Assembly: GCF_009759685.1 (NCBI RefSeq)
Contig: NZ_CP046654.1
Coordinates: 3,224,001 to 3,288,000, forward strand
Length of the DNA: 64,000 nucleotides
Direction: 5' to 3'
From: Acinetobacter baumannii
Lineage (GTDB): Bacteria > Pseudomonadota > Gammaproteobacteria > Pseudomonadales > Moraxellaceae
A model generated the notes under the pieces. The model was not told where the DNA came from and did not search any database. It saw only the letters and a program-made list of their open reading frames with translations. The position numbers and the translations under genes are program-made. Positions within the stretch are counted from its first letter, which is position 1. Each line of letters opens with the position of its first letter. This document shows, piece by piece, positions 18,184 to 28,242 of the stretch.

Positions 18184-19304
18184 TGAACTCTCCCAATGTA
18201 AATAGCTATCATCCGGATTTGGTAGTTGAAGAAGCGAAAAATGGTTGGCGTATTGTACGTTTGAATCGACCTAAATCATTACACGCTTTAGATGAATCAA
18301 TCGTAACAGCTCTATTACGAGTATTTGAAGACTTCCGTGATGATGAGCAAGTAAAAGCAATTTGGTTGGACTCGACTACACCAAAAGCATTTTGTGCGGG
18401 TGGAGATGTACGCAAATTACGTCAGCTGGTAATTAATCAGGAAGTAGAAACCGCAAATAAATTTTTCCAGCAAGAATATGCTTTGGATTTATTGTTACAT
18501 AACTATGCTAAACCGGTTGTTGTTTGGGGCGAAGGCTATGTAATGGGTGGTGGTTTAGGCTTGTTTATGGCTGCACCTTTCCGTTTGGTTACACCATATT
18601 CACGTTTGGCTATGCCTGAAATTAATATTGGTTTATACCCTGATGTTGGAGCAAGCCGTTTCCTTGCTGACCGTGGGCAAATTGGTTTATTTACTGGTTT
18701 GACAGGTTCTATTATGACGGCTGCTGGGGCATATAGCATTGGTTGGGCGACGCATATTTGTGAAGCACAACGTGATAATGTTCTACAGAAAGTACTCAAT
18801 ATTAATTGGGCTCACTATCCGGCAGGTGATTTCCGTGCGATCGATGATACTTTAAATAGTTTACATCGCCCGGTTGCCGCAGGGCCATTACAAAATTCGT
18901 TAGACGTTATACATAGTGTTTGCCGTGGTTCAAGCTTTGAACAAGACTATCAAGCGATCGTCAGCTTGCGAGATGCAAGCAGTGACTGGTTGCGTCAAGC
19001 GAGTGAAAACTTACAAAAGGGCTCACCTAGTACAGCAGCAATTACTTGGTTGTTATGGCAATGGGGTAAACAAGTTCATTCTTGGGATGAAGTTTTTGAT
19101 TTAGAAGCGCAAATCTCTGAATGGAAAATTCGCCATCCTGACTTTGTGGAAGGTGTTCGCGCACGCTTAGTTGATAAAGATTTATCACCTGAATGGAAAG
19201 CATGTGAAGACCTTACATTACGAGGTATTTTGGCCGATGATCCACCGATCACGACGATTGATAGCTGGAATGCATTACTTAGACAATATGGTGTAGTGTC
19301 ATAA
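18180..19304 (+). CDS. enoyl-CoA hydratase/isomerase family, 3-hydroxyisobutyryl-CoA hydrolase-like
   Basis: This 374-residue crotonase-fold protein contains FCAGGDVRKL near residues 70-79 (oxyanion hole), and EGYVMGGGLGL and MPEINIGLYPDVGASRFL at about 117-165. The length and the last motif point to the 3-hydroxyisobutyryl-CoA hydrolase subgroup, used in valine breakdown, rather than a plain enoyl-CoA hydratase. It is translationally coupled to ung, an odd functional pairing. No other valine catabolic genes are nearby, so substrate assignment is an inference from family resemblance. Confidence 0.82.
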   Translation: MMNSPNVNSYHPDLVVEEAKNGWRIVRLNRPKSLHALDESIVTALLRVFEDFRDDEQVKAIWLDSTTPKAFCAGGDVRKLRQLVINQEVETANKFFQQEYALDLLLHNYAKPVVVWGEGYVMGGGLGLFMAAPFRLVTPYSRLAMPEINIGLYPDVGASRFLADRGQIGLFTGLTGSIMTAAGAYSIGWATHICEAQRDNVLQKVLNINWAHYPAGDFRAIDDTLNSLHRPVAAGPLQNSLDVIHSVCRGSSFEQDYQAIVSLRDASSDWLRQASENLQKGSPSTAAITWLLWQWGKQVHSWDEVFDLEAQISEWKIRHPDFVEGVRARLVDKDLSPEWKACEDLTLRGILADDPPITTIDSWNALLRQYGVVS

Positions 19305-19310
19305 TCAATA

Positions 19311-19814
19311 ATGTCTAAATTTAGTGATGAGTATTGGATGCAGCTTGCTTACGAGCAAGCTGAATTAGCAGCCGAGCAGGGGGAAATTCCTGTAGGAGCT
19401 GTAATCGTGAGTCAAAATAAGTTAATTGGAGCTGGTTTTAATGCTCCAATTGGTTTATCTGATCCTACAGCTCATGCAGAAATTCAAGCTATTCGTGCGG
19501 CTTGTGAGTCATTGAAAAATTATCGTTTACCTGAAGATGCGACTTTGTATGTTACGCTTGAGCCGTGCACAATGTGTGTGGGAGCATTAGTACATGCAAG
19601 AATTAAACATGTCGTATTTGGAACAACAGAACCTAAAGCTGGCTCACTCGTGAGTGCACGTCAATTATTAGAAAATGGTTATTACAACCATAAATTTACT
19701 TTTGAGCATGGATGTTTACATGAAAAATGTGCTCAACAGTTAAGTCTTTTTTTTAAGCAAAGACGTGAACAAAAGAAACAAGAGAAACAACAAAAAACGT
19801 CCTTAAATGATTAA
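19311..19814 (+). CDS. tadA: tRNA-specific adenosine deaminase TadA
   Basis: TadA deaminates A34 to inosine in the tRNA-Arg anticodon. The zinc site is complete: HAE at H55/E57 and PCTMC with C86 and C89. The 167-residue length, GEIPVGAV near 24-31 and the conserved GxxxPKAGS block match TadA rather than a cytidine or guanine deaminase. The gene follows the hydrolase-like gene by only six bases. The C-terminal tail is rich in Lys and Gln. Confidence 0.93.
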   Translation: MSKFSDEYWMQLAYEQAELAAEQGEIPVGAVIVSQNKLIGAGFNAPIGLSDPTAHAEIQAIRAACESLKNYRLPEDATLYVTLEPCTMCVGALVHARIKHVVFGTTEPKAGSLVSARQLLENGYYNHKFTFEHGCLHEKCAQQLSLFFKQRREQKKQEKQQKTSLND

Positions 19815-19883
19815 AAAATGTCATGAGGTTATGGCACACTAACGCCGTTTCATTGACATGATTTATTTAAATAAGGAACTTTC

Positions 19884-20327
19884 ATGCGTAATGTAATTAC
19901 TATACAAAAAGAATTTAATGCTCCTCTTAGTGATGTCTTTAACCTGCTTTCTAAACATGCAGCTTACAACACTGCATTTGCTCCACTACAAGTTGTGCGT
20001 GTTAAAGATTCGGCAGATCCTGAAAGACCTGATGGAGTGGGTTCTGTTCGTCGTATGGGGTTTGGCGTGATTAAACCACTTAAAGAAGAAATCACGCATC
20101 TCGAAGAAAACAAACGTATTGAATATAAACTGATTGATAATCCTCTAGTGAAACACCATTTAGGTCGAATCGAGTTCTCAGAAATTACCCCTTATATTAC
20201 TTTGGTTACGTATCGTATCGAATTAACCGCAAAAGCTCCTGTTGTAAGTAAATTAATTCTTGCACAGCTAAAACTAGCGATTACACTAGGCTTTTCGAGA
20301 TTAGCTAAAGCATTTGCTTCTTCGTGA
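19884..20327 (+). CDS. SRPBCC-fold (polyketide cyclase/START-like) protein
   Basis: The 147-residue protein begins with the typical SRPBCC pattern of a beta strand followed by [19 protein letters not shown]. It continues with GVGSVRRM near 51 and [14 protein letters not shown] near 83. Such proteins bind hydrophobic ligands or act as cyclases or ring-cleavage helpers; the ligand here is unknown. A clean ribosome-binding site (AAGGAA) precedes the ATG. It ends just before cmk, so the two may be co-transcribed. Confidence 0.75.
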   Translation: MRNVITIQKEFNAPLSDVFNLLSKHAAYNTAFAPLQVVRVKDSADPERPDGVGSVRRMGFGVIKPLKEEITHLEENKRIEYKLIDNPLVKHHLGRIEFSEITPYITLVTYRIELTAKAPVVSKLILAQLKLAITLGFSRLAKAFASS

Positions 20328-20334
20328 GAGTTCA

Positions 20335-21021
20335 ATGACAGTTCAAATTATTACTATTGATGGTCCGAGTGGTTCGGGTAAAGGAACATTAGCGGCGAAA
20401 CTTGCTGCGTATTATCAATTTCATTTACTTGATTCGGGTGCCTTATATCGTTTGTTAGGGTTGTCATTACATAAACATGATTTATTGGAAAAATTAGATA
20501 GCCATTTAGATGAGTGTGTTAACTATGCTCGTCAGCTTAATATTAAGTTTGAAACCTCGGCAGAGGGAACATTAGTTTTCCTCGATGGGGAAGATGTAAC
20601 CCAAACTATCCGTACAGAGCGTGTTGGAGAATACGCATCTAAAGTTGCAGCAATACCAGAGCTCAGACAAGCACTTTTTGAGCGCCAAAGAGCATTTGCA
20701 CAAACTCCGGGATTAGTTGCAGATGGTCGAGATATGGCAACATCAATTTTCCCGGAAGCTAATGCTAAAATTTATTTGACTGCTTCAGCTGAGTCGCGTG
20801 CTGAGCGAAGAGTAAAACAGTTGCAGGGTATGGGGCTAGATGCTAAAATAAACGACATTTTAGCTAATATACAAGCGCGTGACAAAAGAGATATGGAGCG
20901 AGAAGTAGCTCCTCTCAAGCCAGCCGCAGACGCTTATATTATTGATAGTTCGGAATTAACGATCGATCAAGTATTTAAGTTGATGGTTGATTACGTCAAT
21001 AGCCGTACTGTTAGCAACTAA
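20335..21021 (+). CDS. cmk: (d)CMP kinase
   Basis: Cmk phosphorylates CMP and dCMP. The P-loop [15 protein letters not shown] begins near residue 9, DGRDMAT near 126-132 binds the nucleotide, and RDKRD near 180 belongs to the lid. I chose the ATG at 20335, eight bases after the SRPBCC stop and preceded by GAGAG, instead of an upstream in-frame TTG (20314) that overlaps the previous gene. The cmk-rpsA-ihfB order is widely conserved. Confidence 0.94.
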   Translation: MTVQIITIDGPSGSGKGTLAAKLAAYYQFHLLDSGALYRLLGLSLHKHDLLEKLDSHLDECVNYARQLNIKFETSAEGTLVFLDGEDVTQTIRTERVGEYASKVAAIPELRQALFERQRAFAQTPGLVADGRDMATSIFPEANAKIYLTASAESRAERRVKQLQGMGLDAKINDILANIQARDKRDMEREVAPLKPAADAYIIDSSELTIDQVFKLMVDYVNSRTVSN

Positions 21022-21030
21022 GATTATCAG

Positions 21031-21058
21031 TTGACGCATAGCTTGATCAGTCTATAAA
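21031..21058 (+). promoter_or_regulatory. rpsA promoter
   Basis: TTGACG (21031-21036) and TATAAA (21053-21058), with a 16-base spacer, lie about 70 bases before the rpsA ATG in the cmk-rpsA gap. This is a good sigma70 match for a highly expressed ribosomal protein gene. Confidence 0.65.
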
Positions 21059-21125
21059 GACTATGTTGATACTTAACTAAACCGGCCTTGTCTGATCCAA
21101 GACCGCTGACTTTATCAGGTATATC

Positions 21126-22799
21126 ATGACCGAATCTTTTGCAGCCCTCTTTGAAGAAAGTGAATTAAACCTCAACGTTGAAAAGGGTGCAGTCATCCAA
21201 GGTGTTGTTGTAAACATCGATAGTGACTGGGTTACTGTTGACACTGGCCTTAAATCTGAAGGCATTGTTGACCGTGCTGAATTTTTAAATGAACAACGTG
21301 AACTTGAAGTTCAGGTTGGCGATACTGTTGACGTAGTTGTTGAAGCTCTTGACAACGGTATGGGTCAAACAGTTTTATCACGTGAAAAAGCTAAACGTGC
21401 TGAAACTTGGACTAAACTTGAAAAAATCTTTGAAGATGGCGAAATCGTTACTGGTGTTATCTCTGGTAAAGTTAAAGGCGGTTTCACTGTTGACATCGGT
21501 CCTGTTCGTGCGTTCTTACCTGGCTCATTAGTTGACACTCGTCCTATCCGTGACACAACTCACCTTGAAGGTAAAGAGTTAGAGTTTAAAGTAATCAAGC
21601 TTGATGCTAAACGTAACAACGTTGTTGTATCTCGTCGTGCTGTTATGGAAGCTGAATCTTCTGCTGACCGTGAAGCATTACTTGCTCAACTTGAAGAAGG
21701 TCAAACAGTTACAGGTACTATCAAAAACCTTACTGATTACGGTGCATTCGTTGATCTTGGCGGTATTGATGGTCTTCTTCATATCACAGATATGGCTTGG
21801 AAGCGTATCAAGCACCCTTCAGAAGTTGTTGAAGTTGGTCAAGAAGTTACTGTTAAAGTACTTAAGTTTGACCGTGAACGTAACCGCGTATCTTTAGGCC
21901 TTAAACAATTAGGCGAAGATCCATGGTTAGCGATCATGAGCCGTTACCCTAAAGGTTCTATCGTTAAAGCACGTGTTACTAACTTAACTGACTACGGTTG
22001 TTTCGCTGAAATCGCTGAAGGCGTTGAAGGTTTAGTACACGTTTCTGAAATGGACCACACTAACAAAAACATCCACCCATCTAAAGTTGTTCAGATCGGT
22101 GACGAAGTTGATGTTATGGTTCTTGAAGTTGACGAAGAACGTCGTCGTATCAGCCTTGGTATCAAACAAACTCGTGCTAACCCATGGGAAGAGTTTGCTA
22201 AGTCTCATGAGAAAGGCGAAAAAGTTTCAGGTACAATCAAGTCTATCACTGACTTTGGTATCTTCATTGGTTTAAATGGCGGTATTGACGGTCTAGTTCA
22301 CTTGTCTGATATTTCTTGGAACGAACAAGGCGAAGAAGCTATCCGTCGTTACAAGAAAGGTGACACTGTTGAAGCAGTTATCTTGTCTGTAGACGCTGAA
22401 GGTAACCGTATCAGCCTTGGTATCAAGCAATTGAATAGCGATCCGTTCAATGATTTCTTAGCTGCTAACGAACGTGGTGCTTTAGTTAAAGGTACTGTAA
22501 CTGCAGTTGATGCTCGTGGTGCAACTGTTAAGTTAGCTGACGAAGTAGAAGCTACTCTTAAAGCTTCTGAAATCAACCGTGACCGCGTTGAAGATGCAAC
22601 TAAATTCTTGGAAGTTGGTCAAGAAGTTGAAGCGAAAATCATCAACGTTGACCGTAAATCTCGTTCTATCAACTTGTCTATCAAAGCGAAAGACGAAGCT
22701 GAAGAGAAAGAAGCAGTTGCTAACTTGCGTACAGCATCAGCTTCTCAAGACAATGGTCCTAAGACTATTGGTGACTTGATCAAAGCACAAATGAAGTAA
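21126..22799 (+). CDS. rpsA: 30S ribosomal protein S1
   Basis: S1 helps mRNA bind and unfold on the 30S subunit. The 557-residue protein contains six S1 (OB-fold) repeats, recognisable from recurring blocks such as [21 protein letters not shown] and RISLGIKQ. Codon use is strongly biased (GTT, CGT, GAA), as expected for high expression. It has its own promoter in front and tandem hairpins behind. S1 autoregulates its translation in E. coli; nothing in this leader lets me confirm that here. Confidence 0.97.
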   Translation: MTESFAALFEESELNLNVEKGAVIQGVVVNIDSDWVTVDTGLKSEGIVDRAEFLNEQRELEVQVGDTVDVVVEALDNGMGQTVLSREKAKRAETWTKLEKIFEDGEIVTGVISGKVKGGFTVDIGPVRAFLPGSLVDTRPIRDTTHLEGKELEFKVIKLDAKRNNVVVSRRAVMEAESSADREALLAQLEEGQTVTGTIKNLTDYGAFVDLGGIDGLLHITDMAWKRIKHPSEVVEVGQEVTVKVLKFDRERNRVSLGLKQLGEDPWLAIMSRYPKGSIVKARVTNLTDYGCFAEIAEGVEGLVHVSEMDHTNKNIHPSKVVQIGDEVDVMVLEVDEERRRISLGIKQTRANPWEEFAKSHEKGEKVSGTIKSITDFGIFIGLNGGIDGLVHLSDISWNEQGEEAIRRYKKGDTVEAVILSVDAEGNRISLGIKQLNSDPFNDFLAANERGALVKGTVTAVDARGATVKLADEVEATLKASEINRDRVEDATKFLEVGQEVEAKIINVDRKSRSINLSIKAKDEAEEKEAVANLRTASASQDNGPKTIGDLIKAQMK

Positions 22800-22808
22800 T
22801 AAGTTAAC

Positions 22809-22843
22809 AAAGTACAGTTTCATGTAACGAAATTGTACTTTTT
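22809..22843 (+). terminator. rpsA terminator
   Basis: AAAGTACA (22809-22816) pairs with TGTACTTT (22834-22841), followed by a T-run, ten bases after the rpsA stop. Confidence 0.6.
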
Positions 22844-22857
22844 ATACAAATTACTGT

Positions 22858-22897
22858 AAACGGTAGCGTAGTATTCAACATACTGCGCTACCGTTTT
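22858..22897 (+). terminator. strong second hairpin between rpsA and ihfB
   Basis: AAACGGTAGCG (22858-22868) pairs with CGCTACCGTTT (22886-22896), and inner AGTAT/ATACT arms extend the stem across one mismatch or wobble. A short T-run (TTTT) follows. It probably serves as the main intrinsic terminator, separating rpsA from ihfB. Confidence 0.75.
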
Positions 22898-22955
22898 GTA
22901 TTTAAACAGGTTATTATCAAACGACTTAGAGTAGTAATAAATAACGAGGTCGTAG

Positions 22956-23258
22956 ATGACTACTGAAGCTCTTAATAAGTCTGATTTGATTGAACGCATT
23001 GCGCTAAAAAATCCACACTTGGCTGAACCATTGGTGGAAGAAGCGGTTAAGATTATGATTGACCAAATGATCGAAGCTCTTTCGTCTGACAATCGTATTG
23101 AAATCCGTGGTTTTGGTAGCTTTGCATTACACCACCGTGAACCTAGAGTTGGTCGTAACCCTAAAACAGGTAAGTCAGTAGATGTTGCAGCGAAGGCTGT
23201 TCCACATTTTAAACCAGGTAAAGCACTCCGTGATGCAGTGAATGAATCTGGAAAATAA
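22956..23258 (+). CDS. ihfB: integration host factor beta subunit
   Basis: IhfB pairs with IhfA to bend DNA sharply. The 100-residue HU/IHF-fold protein has the DNA-intercalating arm in [14 protein letters not shown] (about 64-77) and the helical N-terminus with [10 protein letters not shown] Shine-Dalgarno sequence (CGAGGT) precedes the ATG. It follows rpsA after two hairpins and is followed 18 bases later by lapA. Confidence 0.95.
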   Translation: MTTEALNKSDLIERIALKNPHLAEPLVEEAVKIMIDQMIEALSSDNRIEIRGFGSFALHHREPRVGRNPKTGKSVDVAAKAVPHFKPGKALRDAVNESGK

Positions 23259-23276
23259 ATAAAACTCATAAGTGGG

Positions 23277-23648
23277 GTGCCTATGCGTTATATTCTAATT
23301 GCATTACTCATTATTGTATTTGGCTATTCTTTAGCACTTGTTTTGCAGAACCCAACAGAACTTCCTGTTGATTTATTATTTACTCAAGTTCCTGCAATGC
23401 GTTTAGGTTTATTATTGTTGCTTACCTTAGCGCTTGGAATTGTGGTTGGGCTTTTATTAGGTGTACAAGTTTTCCGAGTTTTCCAAAAAAGCTGGGAAAT
23501 TAAACGTCTCCGCAAAGATATTGATCATTTGAGAAAAGAACAAATTCAAAGTGCTCAATTGGCGGCAGCAGAAGCAGCTGCAAATGTAAGACATGAAAAA
23601 ACTGTTGTAGATATTTATCCCCAAGATAAAAACTCTACTCCTTTATAA
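23277..23648 (+). CDS. lapA: LapA-domain membrane protein (lipopolysaccharide assembly protein A)
   Basis: The 123-residue protein has two predicted transmembrane helices at about residues 4-24 and 38-62, then a charged cytoplasmic coiled region rich in Lys, Arg and Glu. In E. coli LapA (YciS) works with LapB and FtsH to control LpxC turnover. The ihfB-lapA-(lapB)-pyrF order of enterobacteria is partly kept here, but lapB is absent: pyrF follows after a terminator. The family call is good; the regulatory role is inferred. Confidence 0.8.
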   Translation: MPMRYILIALLIIVFGYSLALVLQNPTELPVDLLFTQVPAMRLGLLLLLTLALGIVVGLLLGVQVFRVFQKSWEIKRLRKDIDHLRKEQIQSAQLAAAEAAANVRHEKTVVDIYPQDKNSTPL

Positions 23649-23655
23649 TTTTTGG

Positions 23656-23692
23656 TACTACTCTTTATCTCGTCATAAAGAGTAGTATTTTC
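23656..23692 (+). terminator. terminator after lapA
   Basis: A perfect 13-base stem, TACTACTCTTTAT (23656-23668) with ATAAAGAGTAGTA (23675-23687), has a six-base loop and is followed by a T-run. Confidence 0.85.
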
Positions 23693-23829
23693 CCTTCTAT
23701 ATTCCTCATTATCCTTCTAGTTTAAAATCACTATTTCCTCATTTAAGAACTTGGTTCAATAGATTTCTTTATTACTGGCTGACTTGTCTATTATAATAGC
23801 GCTGATTTTATGTGATGGAAGAAAGTCTC

Positions 23830-24513
23830 TTGAGTATCATTGTTGCGTTGGACGCTAAAAGCCAATATGACGCTTTAAAAATTGTTGAACAACTTGATCC
23901 TACTTTATGTCGCGTAAAAGTAGGTAAAGAGCTTTTTACTCATGAAGGCCCATCTGTTGTAAAAAAACTTCAAGAAGAAAGTTTCGAAGTTTTCCTAGAT
24001 TTAAAATTCCATGATATTCCAAATACGACGGCTCAAGCTGTATGTGCTGCCGCAGACTTAGGTGTATGGATGGTTAACGTACATGCATCAGGTGGCCGTA
24101 AAATGATGGAAACCTGTGTGGAGCGTTTAAAAGCAGGTAATTATCAAACACAATTAATTGCGGTAACAGTTTTAACTTCAATGGGCCGTGAAGATTTAAA
24201 AGATATCGGGTTAGATATTGAACCTGTAGAACAAGTTAAAAGATTGGCGAAACTTACTAAAGAAAGTGGTTTAGATGGTGTAGTTTGTTCTGCTCAAGAA
24301 GCTAAAATTCTTCGTGAGTTAATCGGACAAGATTTCTCTTTAGTTACTCCGGGAATACGTCCTGAGGGTAGTAATGCAGATGACCAAAAACGTATTGTAA
24401 CTCCGAAACAGGCAATGCTTGATGGGTCTACACATTTAGTTATTGGTCGTCCGATTACTAAAGCAGAAAATCCAACTGAAATGTTGAAGTCAATTCTTGC
24501 TTCAATTGCTTAA
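23830..24513 (+). CDS. pyrF: orotidine 5'-phosphate decarboxylase
   Basis: PyrF makes UMP in the last step of pyrimidine synthesis. The catalytic [10 protein letters not shown] block contains the Asp-Lys-Asp charge network, PGIRP binds the phosphate, and GRPIT lies near the end. I favour the TTG start at 23830 (protein MSIIVALDA..., 227 residues), because GGAAGAAAG lies just before it. An in-frame ATG at 23815 and a GTG at 23812 would add 5-6 residues. The 3' end overlaps the convergent lysO-like gene by four bases. Confidence 0.93.
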   Translation: MSIIVALDAKSQYDALKIVEQLDPTLCRVKVGKELFTHEGPSVVKKLQEESFEVFLDLKFHDIPNTTAQAVCAAADLGVWMVNVHASGGRKMMETCVERLKAGNYQTQLIAVTVLTSMGREDLKDIGLDIEPVEQVKRLAKLTKESGLDGVVCSAQEAKILRELIGQDFSLVTPGIRPEGSNADDQKRIVTPKQAMLDGSTHLVIGRPITKAENPTEMLKSILASIA

Positions 24514-25421
24514 AAGTTTAAAAACACAGTAATTAAAAGTGGAGCGAGTAGACTTAAGAGTAAGCCGCTCATCATGGCATGTGGTACATAATGTGTACCA
24601 CATGACTGTTTTACCATTGCTAATGTTACATCCATTGAGGTAGCGCCAGCACTTGAAATTGCTGGACGTGGAAACCGCCAACCCATGGTATACATGAGTA
24701 AAATTGCAACTATCTCTCTAAATAGATCTGTGAGCAAGGCAATCCCACCTAACTCAGCTGAATGTAGTTGTGTAAATAAAATACCTGACATTGAATACCA
24801 ACCATAGCCTTGGCCCAAAGCTAATATTTCATTAAGTGTAAACTCATGACCAAGTAAGGAATAGTTGAGAAACCCAGCTAAGCACGAGCCTATAAAGGCG
24901 GCCAAAGGTACAATAAGAATTTTCCAGCTTAACCATGTGCGATTAAAATGAGTAAAAGCAAGTTCGATTCCGATTAAAAAAATAAAAAGTAATAGTAAAT
25001 ACCAACTATTAAAGGGAATATGTGTATGTAATTGGGTAAGAAGAATTCCTAAAATCACGCCTATTGTTAAAGCTAGAAATGCCTTGGCAATATTTTTTAA
25101 TGCATTCATAAACAGTTGAAGTGAAATTTTCCCTTTAACACTTTCTTTATCAAAAATTGTATAGGCGAATAAGCAAGTAAAAAAAGAACCAAGAGAAGTG
25201 GTTAATGCAATTAATAGAGCAGGTGGAAGTATAGTAGAAGGATTATCAATTTGGTCAAGGGCGAGTGTTAGTTCTAAAGCTACACTGGTTAGTAAAATAT
25301 AAGAAAAATAAGGCAGGATTTTAAAAATAAAATGCCGAATATTTAGTGAGAGTTTAGGACCTAGAAAATAACCAAATGCTAATACAAGAAAAATTTGAAT
25401 AATGAGACTAACGGACTGCAT
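24510..25421 (-). CDS. LysO-family (YbjE/DUF340) lysine exporter-like membrane protein
   Basis: The 303-residue, highly hydrophobic protein has about eight transmembrane helices. The C-terminal [20 protein letters not shown] and YVPHAMMSG blocks and the GYGWYSMSG motif are characteristic of the LysO family, which exports lysine and confers thialysine tolerance in E. coli. No LysG- or Lrp-type regulator or lysine riboswitch is evident beside it. Its end is convergent with pyrF. The substrate is inferred from the family. Confidence 0.8.
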   Translation of the reverse strand: MQSVSLIIQIFLVLAFGYFLGPKLSLNIRHFIFKILPYFSYILLTSVALELTLALDQIDNPSTILPPALLIALTTSLGSFFTCLFAYTIFDKESVKGKISLQLFMNALKNIAKAFLALTIGVILGILLTQLHTHIPFNSWYLLLLFIFLIGIELAFTHFNRTWLSWKILIVPLAAFIGSCLAGFLNYSLLGHEFTLNEILALGQGYGWYSMSGILFTQLHSAELGGIALLTDLFREIVAILLMYTMGWRFPRPAISSAGATSMDVTLAMVKQSCGTHYVPHAMMSGLLLSLLAPLLITVFLNF

Positions 25422-25470
25422 ATAATAATAGATAGATTGTTATCAACCTATCTATTATGTATTGAACATA

Positions 25471-26979
25471 TTATGCTGCATAGCTCTGTGAGCATTTATT
25501 TAATAACAAATAATCTTTAGGATTAACTTTACGAGTGTCTAGCCAATATTTCCATGTATAAGTTGGCCATAAAGAAAAGTTCTTTCCATCGGCAGCTTGA
25601 TACCAGCTGCTACATCCGCCAGCTTGCCATACAGTACCTTGAAGTTGTGTTTGTATTCTTTCATTGAAGGAATCCTGAACTTCCGGTTTAACTTCTATAG
25701 CGTGCTGTCCAGATTTTTCAACTAGATCAATAAGCTGTAAAATATAATTAACTTGTGACTCAATCATAAATATAATCGAATTATGACCTAAAACGGTATT
25801 TGGCCCGACCAGTTGAAATAGGTTAGGAAAATTCTTGGTCATAATTCCATAATAACTTTCTGCACCGTTTTTCCAAGCCTGTTTCAATTCAATTTGATTG
25901 CGACCAATACATGTAAAATGTTTTAAATAAATACGTGGATCGGTAACAAAACCAGTTCCATAGATTAAACAGTCAATTGGTCTTTCTTTTCCATCCTTTG
26001 TAATAATACTGTTCTCTTTAATTTCTTGAATACCCTCGGTCACTAATTCAACATTTTTACGGTTAAAAGTAGGGAAGTATTTATTTGAAATAAGAATGCG
26101 TTTACAGCCCATCACAAAGTCTGGTGTAAGTTTCTTGGCTAAACCTTTATCTTTAACTTGGAAACGTATAAATGCCTCAGCTAATTTTTGCCCATATTTC
26201 ATGATTTGCGGCTGAACTATAGGAACAACGCGAGATTCATTACTCCAATAAAGGCGACTACGATGAATTTGTCGGTAGAGGTTTGATTTTTTAAATAGAG
26301 CTTTGCTCAAATTAGAGTATTTACGCTCATCTCGTGGGATAACCCAAGCTGCTGTACGTTGGAATACATATAATTGCTTAACGTCTTTTGCGATTTCTGG
26401 AATATATTGAATTGCACTACCACCAGTACCAATGGAAGCAACTGATTTACCTTCTAGACTGTAGTCATGTTCCCATCGGGAAGAGTGAAAAACTTTACCC
26501 TTGAACTTTTCAATACCTTGAATATGAGGGATTTGTGGAATATGTAGCGGACCTGATGCAAAAACTACAAATTGTGCTTCGAGAGAAGGTTGGTTTGCAA
26601 AATCTAGTGTCCATATATGGCGCACTTCATCATACTGTACATGAGTAACCTCATGGTTAAACTTACAGTAGTTTTTAATTTGATATTGATTGGTTATATC
26701 TTGGATATAATCGAAAATTTCAGGAGCTTCTGCATAACGTTTTGACCAGTCAGTTTTAGGTGCAAAAGACAAAGAGTACATATGTGATTGAACATCACAC
26801 GCAGCTCCTGGATAGCGGTTTTCACGCCAAGTTCCACCGACATCATTAGATTTTTCTAAAATAAAAAAATCTGATTGTTGGCTTTGTAACAGACGAATAG
26901 CCATGGCAAGGCCACCGAATCCAGCACCAATAATTGCGATTTTAGTTTTTTGAATAGCATGTTGTTTTGCGTTTAGCAT
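25471..26979 (-). CDS. flavin-containing monooxygenase, Baeyer-Villiger type
   Basis: The FAD-binding GxGxxG (GAGFGG) is at residues 18-23. An FxGxxxHxxxW motif, the accepted Baeyer-Villiger signature, lies near residue 157, and the NADPH-binding GTGGSAIQ follows soon after. The enzyme should insert oxygen next to a ketone or oxidise a soft nucleophile, using NADPH; the substrate is unknown. I start at the ATG at 26979 (MLNAKQ, 502 residues); an ATG at 27018 would add 13 residues. It diverges from an AraC-type regulator, a common arrangement for catabolic monooxygenases. Confidence 0.85.
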   Translation of the reverse strand: MLNAKQHAIQKTKIAIIGAGFGGLAMAIRLLQSQQSDFFILEKSNDVGGTWRENRYPGAACDVQSHMYSLSFAPKTDWSKRYAEAPEIFDYIQDITNQYQIKNYCKFNHEVTHVQYDEVRHIWTLDFANQPSLEAQFVVFASGPLHIPQIPHIQGIEKFKGKVFHSSRWEHDYSLEGKSVASIGTGGSAIQYIPEIAKDVKQLYVFQRTAAWVIPRDERKYSNLSKALFKKSNLYRQIHRSRLYWSNESRVVPIVQPQIMKYGQKLAEAFIRFQVKDKGLAKKLTPDFVMGCKRILISNKYFPTFNRKNVELVTEGIQEIKENSIITKDGKERPIDCLIYGTGFVTDPRIYLKHFTCIGRNQIELKQAWKNGAESYYGIMTKNFPNLFQLVGPNTVLGHNSIIFMIESQVNYILQLIDLVEKSGQHAIEVKPEVQDSFNERIQTQLQGTVWQAGGCSSWYQAADGKNFSLWPTYTWKYWLDTRKVNPKDYLLLNKCSQSYAA

Positions 26980-27029
26980 TGGAAACCCTGCATATGCGGT
27001 AAAGAGGATTGCAGGCAAGACTAACGTTT

Positions 27030-27044
27030 TTTAAACAGTTTAAA
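27030..27044. promoter_or_regulatory. palindrome in the monooxygenase/AraC divergent region
   Basis: TTTAAAC and GTTTAAA flank one base, forming a perfect 15-base inverted repeat about 50-65 bases upstream of the monooxygenase start and about 95 bases upstream of the regulator start. It is a candidate operator. AraC proteins more often bind direct repeats, so the assignment is weak. Confidence 0.35.
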
Positions 27045-27139
27045 CATGATTGTATCGACGTGAAAATTGATAGATTCGGCAATTAATTTTATCACTTCTT
27101 TATAGTAAAACATTTCAGTCTAGGGAAATTGATAAAAGA

Positions 27140-28159
27140 ATGAAACGATCGGCACTTGGTTTAATCTATTTAATTCAAGGAATGCGCAATGCGGGCATTG
27201 ATGTCGACTCACGTTTGGCAGATATAGGTATTAAAGTAGATTCCTTGGACCCAAGCTCAACAATTCATGACAGTTTGGAATGGGATATACAGCAAATTAT
27301 TAGTGAGAATGTTGACCCAGAGAAAGGATTATTTATTGGACAACATTACGCATTGGCAGGTTATGGTCCTTTACTCATGTTACTTGTGACCAGTCATGAC
27401 ATACAAACGGCGTTAGAAAAAGGCATACAGTATCAAAAGCTTACTCATTTATTTGGTACTTTGAGCTTACAAGAAACTGAAAAACACATCATTTTGAACT
27501 ATTTACCGGTCGATTTAAAAACAGAAATCGGTTTACTCCGTGCCCAATGCGAAATTTCGGGTACTTATAAGTTTATTCAGGATATTTATACCATGATGGG
27601 CTTAAAAATGCCTGATATGCGTATAGATTTACCATTTCCGAAACCCTCTGATCCAGATACCGTTGCTCAATATTACGCATATTATGGAGATGATCTACAT
27701 TTTAATTCTACACATGCAGCATTTAGCCTAAGTAAGAATGTGCTGGAAATAAAAATTCCTTCAGCAGATATTATTACTCATCGTATCTATGAGGCTAAAT
27801 GTATTAAAGAAATAGAAAGATTAAATGAACAAGATCATCAAATACCGCCTATTATTCAATATGTGCAAGATTATTTAGAGCTACAACAAGGAATTATCCC
27901 GAGCATGGCGGAAACCGCTTTTGCTTTGAAAATGCCTGAAAGGACATTAAGGCATCAATTGCAGCAGCTTAATACGAGTTATAAACAAATTCGTGAACAG
28001 ATTATTAAGAATAAGGCGCTTAAACTTATGGAATATAAAGAGTATTCAATAGAAGTTATTGCAGAAGCACTTGGTTATTCTGAACCTGCCGCTTTTAATC
28101 ATGCATTTAAAAGATGGTTTGGACAGAGTCCTCGGCAATATGGAAAAGAGTTTTACTGA
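27140..28159 (+). CDS. AraC-family transcriptional regulator
   Basis: The 339-residue protein has an N-terminal ligand domain of the AraC 'arabinose-binding type 2' kind and a C-terminal double helix-turn-helix (about residues 235-339). The second HTH contains SIEVIAEALGYSEPAAFNHAFKRWFGQSPRQY, which matches the AraC signature. It diverges from the Baeyer-Villiger-type monooxygenase and probably controls it in response to a substrate. OruR/ArgR-type regulators share this architecture. Confidence 0.85.
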   Translation: MKRSALGLIYLIQGMRNAGIDVDSRLADIGIKVDSLDPSSTIHDSLEWDIQQIISENVDPEKGLFIGQHYALAGYGPLLMLLVTSHDIQTALEKGIQYQKLTHLFGTLSLQETEKHIILNYLPVDLKTEIGLLRAQCEISGTYKFIQDIYTMMGLKMPDMRIDLPFPKPSDPDTVAQYYAYYGDDLHFNSTHAAFSLSKNVLEIKIPSADIITHRIYEAKCIKEIERLNEQDHQIPPIIQYVQDYLELQQGIIPSMAETAFALKMPERTLRHQLQQLNTSYKQIREQIIKNKALKLMEYKEYSIEVIAEALGYSEPAAFNHAFKRWFGQSPRQYGKEFY

Positions 28160-28242
28160 GTGTAACTCTTGATGCTAAAAGCTAATGTGGTCGGACAAAA
28201 TGTTCGCTATACTCTCTTCAGTTAAAATTGAAATAAAATGAT

